In this document: in pieces, positions 26,682 through 34,527 of the stretch
Position numbering within the stretch: the first letter of the stretch is position 1
How the letters are laid out: each line of letters starts with the position of its first letter
Assembly (NCBI RefSeq): GCF_010468565.1
Contig: NZ_WUEG01000007.1
Location: 62,001 to 126,000, forward strand
Direction: 5' to 3'
Length of the DNA: 64,000 nucleotides
From: Allomuricauda sp. TY007
GTDB taxonomy: Bacteria > Bacteroidota > Bacteroidia > Flavobacteriales > Flavobacteriaceae
The notes under the pieces: model-generated
Databases searched by the model: none
Told to the model about the DNA's origin: nothing
Seen by the model: the letters and a program-made list of their open reading frames with translations, nothing else
Translations under genes and position numbers: made by a program

Positions 26682-29081
26682 ATGGGCACTTACATCAAAC
26701 CTTTCAATGAGATACATATAGATGACTTACCCAAAGTAGGAGGTAAAAATGCTTCTCTGGGCGAAATGTTCAATGAACTGACCAAGGAAGGGGTTCGAGT
26801 TCCCAACGGCTTCGCTACCACATCGGATGCCTTCTGGGATTATTTGGACAAAAACCACCTCCGAAAACCTTTGGAAGACATTTTGGCCAATTTGGATATC
26901 TCCACCTACCGCAACTTGTCCGAAATAGGCAAAAAAGCCAGAGAACTGATTTTAAGCGGTACCTTCTCCGACACCTTTTCCCAAAAAATAGTGGAAGCCT
27001 ATCAAAATCTTGACAAGAAACACCCTGCCACGGTTGCTGTGAGGAGCAGTGCGACGGCCGAAGACCTTCCCGGGGCGAGCTTTGCTGGTCAACATGATAC
27101 CTTTTTGAACATAAAAGGAGAGGAGGCCCTTTTGAAAGCGGTGAAAAAGTGTTTTGCCTCCCTATACACGGATCGGGCCATCAAATACCGAAATGACAAA
27201 GGCTTCAAACATTCGAATGTTGCCCTCTCGGTAGGTGTGCAGCAAATGGTTCGGGCAGACGAAGGCTGTTCTGGGGTGGGGTTCACGATAGAACCAGAAT
27301 CGGGTTTTGAAAACGTCATTTTGCTTTCGGGTGTTTGGGGCCTTGGGGAAAACATTGTCCAAGGCAATGTTAATCCCGATGAATTCTATGTTTTTAAGCC
27401 CACCTTGAAAACGGGGCATTTCCCTATCCTCCAAAAAAAGAAGGGCGACAAGCGTTTGACCATGATCTATAACACCGAAAGGTCTGGGGAGCCAACGGTA
27501 AACATCCAGACCCCGGTTGCCAAACAGAACCTATTTGTCCTCTCCGATGAAGAAATAGGGCAACTGGCCCATTGGACCCTGGCCATAGAGAACCATTACC
27601 AAAAGCCCATGGACATTGAATGGGCAAAGGACGGGCTATCCGGAGAACTTTTCATCATTCAGGCACGGCCAGAAACAGTACATCAGGGCAAGGACAAGAA
27701 CACTTATGTCCAGTACAGACTGATTGAAAAAGGAACCAAACTCGTTTCAGGAAATGCTGTGGGCAGCAAAATCAGGGTGGGCAAGGTCACCCAGTTAAAG
27801 TCCCCCAAGGAAGCCAAGAACCTGAGTTCGGAGCACGTGATCGTAACCGATACGATAACTCCCGATTGGGATCCGCTGCTGAAACAAGTGGGAGGCATTA
27901 TTACCAACAAAGGTGGACGTACCAGCCATGCAGCCATCGTGGCCCGCGAATTGGGGGTGCCGGCCATTGTTGGCTGCGGCAATGCCACCGATAGGCTCCA
28001 GGACGGCCAAATGGTGACACTTTCCTGTGCCCAGGGCAAAACGGGCCATGTTTACGATGGGGCTTTGCAGTTTGAGGAGAACAAAGTAAACCTCTCCAAT
28101 ATTCACAAACCCAAAACCGAGGTCAAACTGATCTTGGCCGACCCCGAGAGTGCGTTCCAGCTTTCTTTTTATCCAAATGATGGCGTAGGGTTGTTGCGTA
28201 TGGAATTTATCATTACACATTCGGTGAAGATCCATCCCATGGCCTTGGTGAATTTTGAAAGCATCAAAAACAAAGAGGTGAAAAAAGAGATCGATAAACT
28301 CACAGAGGGCTATCCGAACAGGACGGATTACTTTATAGACCAGCTTGCACAGGGAATTGCCACCATTGCGGCAGCTTTTTATCCTAAGGAAGTCATTGTG
28401 CGCCTCAGCGATTTCAAGACGAATGAATATGCCAACCTCATCGGAGGAAAGGATTTTGAGCCCGAAGAGGAAAATCCAATGCTGGGTTTTAGGGGGGCGT
28501 CCCGCTATTACAACGAACGATACAAGGCCGGATTTGCCCTTGAATGCGCGGCGATTAAAAGGGTCAGGGATATTATGGGTTTGACCAATCTTAAAGTAAT
28601 GATGCCCTTTTGCCGCACCCCTTTGGAGGGCAAGAAAGTCCTTTTGATGATGGAGGAAAACGGCTTGGGAAGAGGAGAAAACGGGCTTGAGATCTATACT
28701 ATGGTGGAAATTCCCAGCAATGTGATCATGGCCGAGGAGTTTGCACAAATTTTTGATGGGTTCTCCATCGGATCCAACGATCTTACACAGCTAACTTTAG
28801 GCATCGACCGTGATTCGGAAATCATGGGCAACCTATTTGATGAAAATGAAGCCGCTGCCAAAAAGATGATTTCCATGGCCATCTCATCCGCAAAAAAGAC
28901 CGAGACCAAAATTGGACTTTGCGGCCAAGCCCCAAGTGATTTTCCTGAGTTTGCCACGTTTTTGGTGGATCAGGGAATAAATAGTATTTCCTTTAACCCG
29001 GATGCACTGCTGCAGGGCATGGAGAACATTGGCAAGGCAGAAAAGCGAATGGTGGACAGAAAGAGCACTTTTTTGGCTTGA
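26682..29081 (+). CDS. ppsA: Phosphoenolpyruvate synthase
   Basis: Makes PEP from pyruvate and ATP, the entry to gluconeogenesis. 799 aa from ATG 26682, against about 790 in E. coli. The N-terminal ATP-grasp domain starts at VGGKNASLGEMFNEL and holds AVRSSATAEDLPGASFAGQ. The phospho-carrier His416 is in GGRTSHAAIVARELGVPAIVG. The C-terminal TIM barrel has GASRYYN.RYKAGFALECAA, EIPSN, SIGSNDLTQLTLGIDRD and the catalytic Cys in GLCGQAPSD. Placed under promoter 9, it suggests a switch to gluconeogenic, low-energy metabolism with the stress genes. Confidence 0.95.
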   Translation: MGTYIKPFNEIHIDDLPKVGGKNASLGEMFNELTKEGVRVPNGFATTSDAFWDYLDKNHLRKPLEDILANLDISTYRNLSEIGKKARELILSGTFSDTFSQKIVEAYQNLDKKHPATVAVRSSATAEDLPGASFAGQHDTFLNIKGEEALLKAVKKCFASLYTDRAIKYRNDKGFKHSNVALSVGVQQMVRADEGCSGVGFTIEPESGFENVILLSGVWGLGENIVQGNVNPDEFYVFKPTLKTGHFPILQKKKGDKRLTMIYNTERSGEPTVNIQTPVAKQNLFVLSDEEIGQLAHWTLAIENHYQKPMDIEWAKDGLSGELFIIQARPETVHQGKDKNTYVQYRLIEKGTKLVSGNAVGSKIRVGKVTQLKSPKEAKNLSSEHVIVTDTITPDWDPLLKQVGGIITNKGGRTSHAAIVARELGVPAIVGCGNATDRLQDGQMVTLSCAQGKTGHVYDGALQFEENKVNLSNIHKPKTEVKLILADPESAFQLSFYPNDGVGLLRMEFIITHSVKIHPMALVNFESIKNKEVKKEIDKLTEGYPNRTDYFIDQLAQGIATIAAAFYPKEVIVRLSDFKTNEYANLIGGKDFEPEEENPMLGFRGASRYYNERYKAGFALECAAIKRVRDIMGLTNLKVMMPFCRTPLEGKKVLLMMEENGLGRGENGLEIYTMVEIPSNVIMAEEFAQIFDGFSIGSNDLTQLTLGIDRDSEIMGNLFDENEAAAKKMISMAISSAKKTETKIGLCGQAPSDFPEFATFLVDQGINSISFNPDALLQGMENIGKAEKRMVDRKSTFLA

Positions 29082-29139
29082 AAAAGTGGGAAGCGGAACC
29101 GAAATCTAAAATGTTAAAGTTTGAAAAAAAGCACCAAAC

Positions 29140-29182
29140 TGATCCAAATCATTCCACAAGCGGAACAATCGCCTTAATTTAG
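29140..29182 (+). promoter_or_regulatory. Composite CRP-type promoter 10 (non-coding target)
   Basis: TGATCCAAATCA at 29140-29151, 23 bases, then TAATTTAG at 29175-29182. It points away from ppsA into a region without a good reading frame that ends in a strong hairpin. The next coding gene on this strand starts 560 bases later. Confidence 0.76.
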
Positions 29183-29186
29183 TGCC

Positions 29187-29385
29187 AAGATTAAGATACA
29201 ATACGTTCTTTGAAGATAAAAACCATTGGTGTAAGAAATGCAGAAGAGGATACAACTATTTTTTGACTCCTTTTGGAGCGGTGAAAGCGTTTAGGGATAA
29301 AAGTAAGTAGCATTCCAGAAAAGAGCGTTGGATAGGATAACTTCTTCTGTGAAACCGGGACATTTCGATGTCCCGGTTTCTCCAA
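29187..29385 (+). ncRNA. Candidate small RNA under the stress promoter
   Basis: Predicted transcript of about 195 nt from the start point of promoter 10 to the hairpin at 29351-29380. Reading frames inside are very short (for example an 18-codon frame from ATG 29240) and lack family character. This is inference from promoter and terminator positions. It could instead be a long leader that continues to the DUF302 gene, or encode a tiny protein. Confidence 0.45.
29351..29380 (+). terminator. Strong hairpin with TTCG loop
   Basis: A perfect 13-bp stem (GAAACCGGGACAT / ATGTCCCGGTTTC) closes on the tetraloop TTCG. The following bases (TCCAAAAACC) are not a clear T-run, so it may act as a terminator or as a stabilising 3' structure. 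Confidence 0.6.
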
Positions 29386-29739
29386 AAACCTTTATTGGAA
29401 AACTACCCAACGGTCATAAATGGTGTTTTTAAAAGGCACGAGGATATGCAATCAACCACATTTTTTCAAATGAGGTGAACAATCCTCCTCTCCATGGAAA
29501 AATACCTATAAAATGTTTATGGTCTGAGAAGATGCATAAACTAGAAAGGTTTGGATTGTCCACTGTACAATCATTCTTAAACATTTTAGCAATAAGATGG
29601 TAGAGAAAGTTTAAGGCAGAAAGCAACTCAAGCCTTTCGAAAGAAACAGGGAGTTTTGGCTCCCTGTTTCCATTTTAAATTACCCCACTCTTCTTTACAG
29701 TGGCGTGGCCAGTCACAATTTTTAATTTTTTTGATCAAA
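29386..29739. other. Intergenic region before DUF302 gene
   Basis: About 350 bases without a supported gene. It contains a second perfect hairpin, described separately, and no full composite promoter. It could be the second half of a long leader or another short RNA; the sequence does not decide. Confidence 0.5.
29643..29670 (+). terminator. Second perfect hairpin
   Basis: 11-bp stem GAAACAGGGAG / CTCCCTGTTTC with loop TTTTGG, followed by CCATTTT. Its GAAAC...GTTTC ends match those of the hairpin 260 bp upstream, so both may end related short transcripts. Confidence 0.5.
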
Positions 29740-30141
29740 ATGGAATATTATTTCAGTACCGTTCTCAGTGAAATCACTTTTGGGAAAGCCATACAAAGAA
29801 CCACCTCGGCACTTAAAGACGAAGGTTTCGGGGTTTTGACAGAAATTGATATTCGGAATACCTTGAAGCAGAAACTGAATGTGAATTTTCCCCATTACAC
29901 CATCTTGGGAGCCTGTAACCCTTCATTTGCCCATAAGGCACTTCAAATCGAAAACAAAATCGGCACCATGTTGCCCTGCAATGTAATTGTAAGGGATGCC
30001 GAAGATGGCAACATAGAGGTGGCAGCAGTGAACCCCATAGCTTCGATGGTGGGAGTCCACAATGAGGAACTGACCGGGATAGCCGAAGAAGTCAGGGATA
30101 AACTCAAGAGAGTGATAGAGGCCCTTCAAGAAAGTCATTGA
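29740..30141 (+). CDS. DUF302 family protein
   Basis: 133-aa cytoplasmic protein. ATG 29740 (MEYYFSTVLSEITFGKAIQ) is the family-like start; the longer frame from 29656 would include the hairpin region. DUF302 features are FGVLTEIDIRNTLKQKLNV, YTILGACNPSFAHKALQIE and LLPCNVIV-like MLPCNVIVRD. The function of the family is not known; it is found near stress and redox genes. The zinc-ribbon gene follows after 20 bp. Confidence 0.9.
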   Translation: MEYYFSTVLSEITFGKAIQRTTSALKDEGFGVLTEIDIRNTLKQKLNVNFPHYTILGACNPSFAHKALQIENKIGTMLPCNVIVRDAEDGNIEVAAVNPIASMVGVHNEELTGIAEEVRDKLKRVIEALQESH

Positions 30142-30161
30142 TCCAAATAAAGATCGTAGCC

Positions 30162-30332
30162 ATGGAAGCTTCAAACATTTGCCAACACTGTGGCATGCCC
30201 ATGTACCATCTCACCGATTTTGGAACCAACCGGGATGGCAGCATCAATACGGATTATTGCCACAAATGCTATCAAAAAGGTAAGTTTATCCATCCAAGAG
30301 AGGAAAACTTTGAGCAAGAAAAAGTTCTCTAA
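30162..30332 (+). CDS. Small zinc-ribbon protein
   Basis: 56 aa from ATG 30162 (MEASNICQHCGMPM). Two Cys pairs, C-Q-H-C and C-H-K-C about 27 residues apart, form a zinc ribbon of the putative zinc-ribbon family whose members begin with CQSCGMP. Likely cytoplasmic; may bind nucleic acid or a protein partner. It is 20 bp after DUF302 on the same strand, so co-transcribed. Confidence 0.82.
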   Translation: MEASNICQHCGMPMYHLTDFGTNRDGSINTDYCHKCYQKGKFIHPREENFEQEKVL

Positions 30333-30381
30333 CCATTCTATTTGCCCGGGTCGATGGAACGGCACCAAGACCTAAAAACAA

Positions 30382-31143
30382 TCAGGCAATGACCATTCCT
30401 CCGTCCACAACATAGGTGCTCCCTGTGATATATTTGCTTTCATCCGAAGCAAGGAAAAGTACCAAATTCACGATTTCGCCTGTTTCGGCATAACGACCAA
30501 AGGGCACACTGGCTTCAAATCCTTTTTTGGCCCGTTGGCTGTCCTCTGGCGAAATGTCGGCCTCTATCCTACGCATCATGTTGGTTTCCACAGGGCCTGG
30601 GTGGACGGTGTTCACCCGTATGTTTCTCTTGGAAAACTCCAGCGCAGCGGTACGCATAATGCCCACAACGCCATGTTTACTGGCCACATAGGCACCCAAA
30701 CCTTCAAACCCCTTTAATCCGGCCACGGAAGAAGTGATGATGACACTTCCTCCCTGCTCCATTTTGGGAATCACATATTTACACCCATACCAAACGCCTT
30801 TCAAGTTTATATCGATGACCTTGTTGAAAGTATCATCCGGGTAGTCTGCTATGGGGCTTGAGGTGCCCTCAATTCCGGCATTGTTGAAAAAAACATCAAT
30901 TTTACCAAACTTATCCAATGCTGTCCGAACATATTCCTTTACAGCATCCGTTTTGGAAACATCTGCCGTACAATGGACAACATTTGCGTCGTTGAACTCT
31001 TCAACTGTTTCTTTCAGGGCGTTTTTGTCTATGTCCACCAAAAGCACTTTGGCTCCTTCTTGCAAAAAAACTTTGGCTGTTTCCTTGCCTATTCCTGCGG
31101 CACCTCCGGTGATTATGGCCACTTTATCGTCCAATCTTTTCAT
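30382..31143 (-). CDS. Short-chain dehydrogenase/reductase
   Basis: 253 aa from ATG 31143 (MKRLDDKVAIITGG). Classical SDR: nucleotide motif TGGAAGIGKETA, NNAG, catalytic Ser in VIITSSVAG, YVASKHG (Tyr-x3-Lys), and C-terminal ITGSTYVVDGGM. Close in style to glucose 1-dehydrogenase or 3-oxoacyl-ACP reductase types; Asp after the second strand (LLVDIDKNAL) suggests NAD(H) rather than NADP(H). It overlaps the WG-repeat gene by 4 bp and so falls under promoter 11. Confidence 0.92.
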   Translation of the reverse strand: MKRLDDKVAIITGGAAGIGKETAKVFLQEGAKVLLVDIDKNALKETVEEFNDANVVHCTADVSKTDAVKEYVRTALDKFGKIDVFFNNAGIEGTSSPIADYPDDTFNKVIDINLKGVWYGCKYVIPKMEQGGSVIITSSVAGLKGFEGLGAYVASKHGVVGIMRTAALEFSKRNIRVNTVHPGPVETNMMRRIEADISPEDSQRAKKGFEASVPFGRYAETGEIVNLVLFLASDESKYITGSTYVVDGGMVIA

Positions 31144-31817
31144 GGTTTCTGAATTTGTGTACTGATATTGCTGATCTGGAAATCGTTGTCGCCAGTTTTG
31201 ACCAATATTAGGTCGGGTGAGATAAAGGACGCCTTCAACTCGGGCATTTGATAACGCCGTTTGGTTATCGAAATGTCTTCTCTTTTGCTGATGGGCCATA
31301 TAATTTCACCCTTGGTGTTCAGTACAACCTCGGTGAAGGCGTACTCATAAATGTTCAGTTGGAAGTCGTTTTTACCCCTGAAGGTTCTTCTGCAATAGAT
31401 TCCGATGGCCCTGCCATCTTTAAACGCTGTAACATTCAGATATTCAGGTTCGATCACAATGTTTCCTTGGGTATCCATAAACCCGAAATACGGAATTCCC
31501 TCATCCTTTATTTCTTGGATGGCACATAGCCCGTTCTTAAATTTTGGATACTTGATTCCCTCGATATCACGCTTCGACTCATCCGCATTTTGGTCCCAAA
31601 CCACATCATCCCGAAAATCTATGACCAGATTTCCATCTTCGTCGATAAAGCCCCATTTACCATCTTTTTGGATGGCCGCCAGCCCTTCGCTGAAAGGCCC
31701 CACTTCGTCCAGATCCCTTATTTTGACCGTTGGTTCGTTCATAGTCTCCAGGGTTTGTGCTCCTACTAAAAATGGAAGGGCCAAAAAAGCCAGTCCCGCC
31801 AAATATTTTAGTCTCAT
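31140..31817 (-). CDS. Secreted WG-repeat protein
   Basis: 225 aa from ATG 31817 (MRLKYLAGLAFLALPFLVGAQ), which gives a Sec signal; the upstream in-frame extension is Cys-rich and unlikely. At least three WG (KWG) beta-repeats are seen: AAIQKDGKWGFIDEDGNLVID, YFGFMDTQGNIVIEPEYLNV and a more divergent one. Function unknown; probably periplasmic binding. Promoter 11 lies 22-64 bp upstream. The SDR start codon overlaps its stop. Confidence 0.82.
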   Translation of the reverse strand: MRLKYLAGLAFLALPFLVGAQTLETMNEPTVKIRDLDEVGPFSEGLAAIQKDGKWGFIDEDGNLVIDFRDDVVWDQNADESKRDIEGIKYPKFKNGLCAIQEIKDEGIPYFGFMDTQGNIVIEPEYLNVTAFKDGRAIGIYCRRTFRGKNDFQLNIYEYAFTEVVLNTKGEIIWPISKREDISITKRRYQMPELKASFISPDLILVKTGDNDFQISNISTQIQKP

Positions 31818-31838
31818 AATACATGTTTTTAGATTATT

Positions 31839-31881
31839 TGAAGGTAGGTCACAAGTTGATTTACAACAATGATTTAAATCA
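31839..31881 (-). promoter_or_regulatory. Composite CRP-type promoter 11
   Basis: TGATTTAAATCA at 31870-31881, a perfect palindrome, 23 bases on the minus strand, then TACCTTCA at 31846-31839. Serves the WG-repeat/SDR operon, leader about 17 nt. Confidence 0.76.
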
Positions 31882-31927
31882 GTAGAGCACCTTTTTGACA
31901 AGGCTTCATTACATCTGCGAAATTGTT

Positions 31928-32380
31928 TTAAAACATTAAATTGGAATAGATCAAACTTTTGAGGTCCTTGGGTAGTTCGTTCCGGATGTCCTCCATTTCG
32001 CCCAAGGACACATATTTCCGTAGAAATAAAAATGTGACATCAATGTAAGTCTCGGCGAGGTCGTTCTCTTCCCCGTAGTCGTGGATGGCGGAACGCCCAT
32101 CAAATTGCTTAACCAGTTCAATAAATTCATCCAGATGCTTGATGCCCGATTTCTTTTTCTTGGGGTTCCAACCATTTACATAGGCTCCTTTGAGAAACGT
32201 GGGCAGTTGCGCAATTAGTTGCAGTGATTCTTCCACAGATATGAGCTCCCGTAAGGCATGCATGATCGAAACAAATATCCTGCCCGCTTTTTCGGTGTCT
32301 TTTCCCATGCCCAATTGTTTGGCATATTCGTTCAAGAAGGTATTGCCTTCCTGTGCGTATTGATTGAAATTGAGTGCCAT
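31928..32380 (-). CDS. DUF2267 family protein, copy A
   Basis: 150-aa helical protein. MALNFNQYAQEGNTFLNEYAKQLGM, HALRELISVEESLQLIAQLPTFLKGAYVNGW and LPKDLKSLIYSNLMF mark the DUF2267 family, which is common in stress gene clusters; function unknown. Full-length paralogue of the gene at 33771, with nearly the same N- and C-terminal thirds. Own promoter (12) upstream. Confidence 0.87.
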   Translation of the reverse strand: MALNFNQYAQEGNTFLNEYAKQLGMGKDTEKAGRIFVSIMHALRELISVEESLQLIAQLPTFLKGAYVNGWNPKKKKSGIKHLDEFIELVKQFDGRSAIHDYGEENDLAETYIDVTFLFLRKYVSLGEMEDIRNELPKDLKSLIYSNLMF

Positions 32381-32405
32381 AGCTTTTATTTTTAAGATTC
32401 ACCCA

Positions 32406-32448
32406 TAAAAATGGTGTTTAAAATGGTTTGTTGAAATGACCGCCGTCA
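32406..32448 (-). promoter_or_regulatory. Composite CRP-type promoter 12
   Basis: TGACCGCCGTCA at 32437-32448, 23 bases on the minus strand, then CATTTTTA at 32413-32406 (two mismatches to TAnnTTTG). It points at the DUF2267 gene. The weakest -7 box of the 13. Confidence 0.62.
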
Positions 32449-32509
32449 ATGTCACCCATAAACCTCGGCAACCTATTTTTTCAGTATTAAATCATCGTAG
32501 AGTGCTCGA

Positions 32510-32552
32510 TGATCCAGATCATTGTGCCATACATGCTGTACGGGTAATTTCA
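32510..32552 (+). promoter_or_regulatory. Composite CRP-type promoter 13
   Basis: TGATCCAGATCA at 32510-32521, 23 bases, then TAATTTCA at 32545-32552. Serves the PepSY-like/flavodoxin/DUF2267 operon on the plus strand. Together with promoter 12 it makes a divergent pair in a 200-bp gap. Confidence 0.78.
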
Positions 32553-32583
32553 CGCTAAAACATTAACACTAATTTGAAACGTC

Positions 32584-33093
32584 ATGAAAAAATCACTGTT
32601 ATTTCTATTAGCGATGGGATTGACCTTCCCATCCTTTGGCCAAATCACCAAAACGGAAGAACTCGCTGAAGTGGTGGTCCGTGCCGTGAACTACAAGTAC
32701 CTTAACAATGTGGAAACAGCTGAGGTTGCTTCTGTCCCTGTTCAACTTTTAGAGCGAAAGGCAGCCGCCTACGATATCAAGAACTCGGACATTTATATGG
32801 ATGAGTATGACTATTACGAGGTGGCTTTCTACATTCCGGAAGGAATGGTCTTGGCAGCGTATGATAAGGATGGGAAGATTATAAGGACTGCCGAAAAGTT
32901 CAAGGACATTAGCCTACCCCAAAACGTAAGGGAAGCCGTGGTGAAACGATTTCCCGGATGGACCATCACCAAGGACATCTATATGGTACGCTATGTGGAC
33001 GACCGTAGCCCTGTTAAACAGTACAAGATCAAATTGGTGAACGGTGATGAGGCCATCAGGGTAAAATTGGATGCTGACGGAAACTTTTTATAA
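32584..33093 (+). CDS. Secreted PepSY-like (DUF2874-type) protein, copy B
   Basis: 169 aa, exactly the same length as copy A at 25920. Signal LLFLLAMGLTFPSFGQ, then ITKTEELAEVVVRAVNYKYLNN and a C-terminal PepSY-like unit (LPQNVREAVVKRFPGWTITKDIYMVRY, KQYKIKLVNGDEAIRVKLDADGNFL). Periplasmic; unknown role. First gene of a three-gene operon. Confidence 0.82.
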   Translation: MKKSLLFLLAMGLTFPSFGQITKTEELAEVVVRAVNYKYLNNVETAEVASVPVQLLERKAAAYDIKNSDIYMDEYDYYEVAFYIPEGMVLAAYDKDGKIIRTAEKFKDISLPQNVREAVVKRFPGWTITKDIYMVRYVDDRSPVKQYKIKLVNGDEAIRVKLDADGNFL

Positions 33094-33182
33094 GCCCGTA
33101 TCCTTACAACCAAAACCACAAATGGGGAAAGGAACGCAGATTGATTTCCAAAAAATAATTTGAAACGCTAAAAACTTACAAA

Positions 33183-33728
33183 ATGAAAATCTTAATTGTA
33201 TATGGTACCAGTGAGGGACAGACCCGAAAAATAGCCAGGTTCATGGAAGAAGTGCTTCAAGGGGGGGAACACAAAGTGGTCATTGCCGATGCCACGCAAG
33301 ACCCTCCTTCCCCCGATCGTTTTGCGGCTGTTATGATAGGTGCCTCTGTTCACATGCAAAAATACCAAAGTAGTGTAACCGATTATGTTATGCGTCATCT
33401 GGACAGCCTCAATAAAAAACATACCGCATTTTTTTCGGTTTCCATGGCCATTGCATCCAGTATTGAGGAGGAGCATGAAGATATCAAAAAAATGACTTCG
33501 GACTTCTTGGCCCGCACAGGGTGGACTCCAGACGAGGTACGTCATTTTGCTGGAGCTTTGAGATATACCCAATACGATTATTTCAAAAAGCTCATCATGC
33601 GCATGATCGCCAAAAAAGAAGGAGGCAGTACTGATACTTCCAGGGACCATGAATATACGGACTGGGACAATGTGAAATCATTCGTCCTCAACTTTTGCAC
33701 AGAAAGCGTCGCATCATCAACAGGTTAG
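33183..33728 (+). CDS. Flavodoxin-domain protein, HemG-like
   Basis: 181 aa. MKILIVYGTSEGQTRKIARFM is the FMN phosphate loop (T-S-E-G-Q-T), followed by AAVMIGASVHMQKYQSSVTDYV and FFSVSMAIASSIEEEHE, a pattern of menaquinone-dependent protoporphyrinogen IX dehydrogenase (HemG). The C-terminal part FAGALRYTQYDYFKKLIMRMIAKKEGGSTDTSRDHEYTDW also fits. HemG works with respiratory quinones and needs no oxygen, which suits the low-oxygen theme. Lies between PepSY-like and DUF2267 genes under promoter 13. Confidence 0.86.
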   Translation: MKILIVYGTSEGQTRKIARFMEEVLQGGEHKVVIADATQDPPSPDRFAAVMIGASVHMQKYQSSVTDYVMRHLDSLNKKHTAFFSVSMAIASSIEEEHEDIKKMTSDFLARTGWTPDEVRHFAGALRYTQYDYFKKLIMRMIAKKEGGSTDTSRDHEYTDWDNVKSFVLNFCTESVASSTG

Positions 33729-33770
33729 TGGTTCAATCTTCCCAAAACAATTCACTTAAAAGCTAAAGTC

Positions 33771-34226
33771 ATGGGATTCAATTTTGATCAATATATCACA
33801 GAAGGAAATACTTTTTTAAATGACTACGCCAAACAGCTATCCATGGAGAACGACAAGGACAGAGCTGGCAGGATCTTAACGTCCATATTGCACGCCTTAA
33901 GGGACATTGTCTCTCCAACAGAGTCCCTACAACTTATTGCACAACTGCCCATGCTCATAAAGGCATTATATGTTAATGGATGGGCCATTGGTAAAAAAAG
34001 GGGCAGGGTCAAGAATTTGACGGATTTTATCGATCTCGTGAAAAAGCAAGATGGCTCCGCAGCCATCAACGACTTTGGCTATAATAATGATGTAGCGGAA
34101 AACTATATCCATACCACATTTTCGTTCTTAAAAAGATATGTTTCCCAAGGCGAGCTGGAGGATATCAGGGATGTATTGCCAAAAGGTCTAAAAAATATAA
34201 TTCCATCTCACATAATGAATGCATAA
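33771..34226 (+). CDS. DUF2267 family protein, copy B
   Basis: 151 aa, MGFNFDQYITEGNTFLNDYAKQL at the N-terminus and YVSQGELEDIRDVLPKGLKNII at the C-terminus, paralogous to the gene at 31928. Helical, cytoplasmic, unknown function. Last gene of the promoter 13 operon, 42 bp after the flavodoxin gene. Confidence 0.87.
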   Translation: MGFNFDQYITEGNTFLNDYAKQLSMENDKDRAGRILTSILHALRDIVSPTESLQLIAQLPMLIKALYVNGWAIGKKRGRVKNLTDFIDLVKKQDGSAAINDFGYNNDVAENYIHTTFSFLKRYVSQGELEDIRDVLPKGLKNIIPSHIMNA

Positions 34227-34527
34227 ACCATATAAAAGTATTGTTCTTGCTAATACCTTATGGAAAATATTGAATCGTAGAACCAACCTTAGGTGGGCGA
34301 ATGGGTGTTTTTTTGCCGACCCAATCTATAAAATCCGTACTTTACTTTAATCCAAATTCAGGTCATCTTTCATTTTTTATGTAAATTCCTGTCTAAGCAG
34401 AACAAGCTACGGATGTTGCCCAACACCAATGTGTCCCTTGCAATCTGGTTTGCAGTTAAAATATTTTTTGATAATGAAAGGAAATCCATCCTTTTGCAAT
34501 GTGCCTTGCATTAAAATACTAAAAAGC
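34227..34527. other. Intergenic region between convergent genes
   Basis: About 300 bases between two convergent genes. No composite promoter, RNA gene or strong hairpin seen; one 34-codon minus-strand frame (near 34495-34390, with two Cys) is most likely chance. Confidence 0.55.

Noticed and set aside
34390..34495. 34-codon minus-strand frame with two cysteines
   Set aside because: No clear ribosome-binding context, composition or neighbour support; likely chance.
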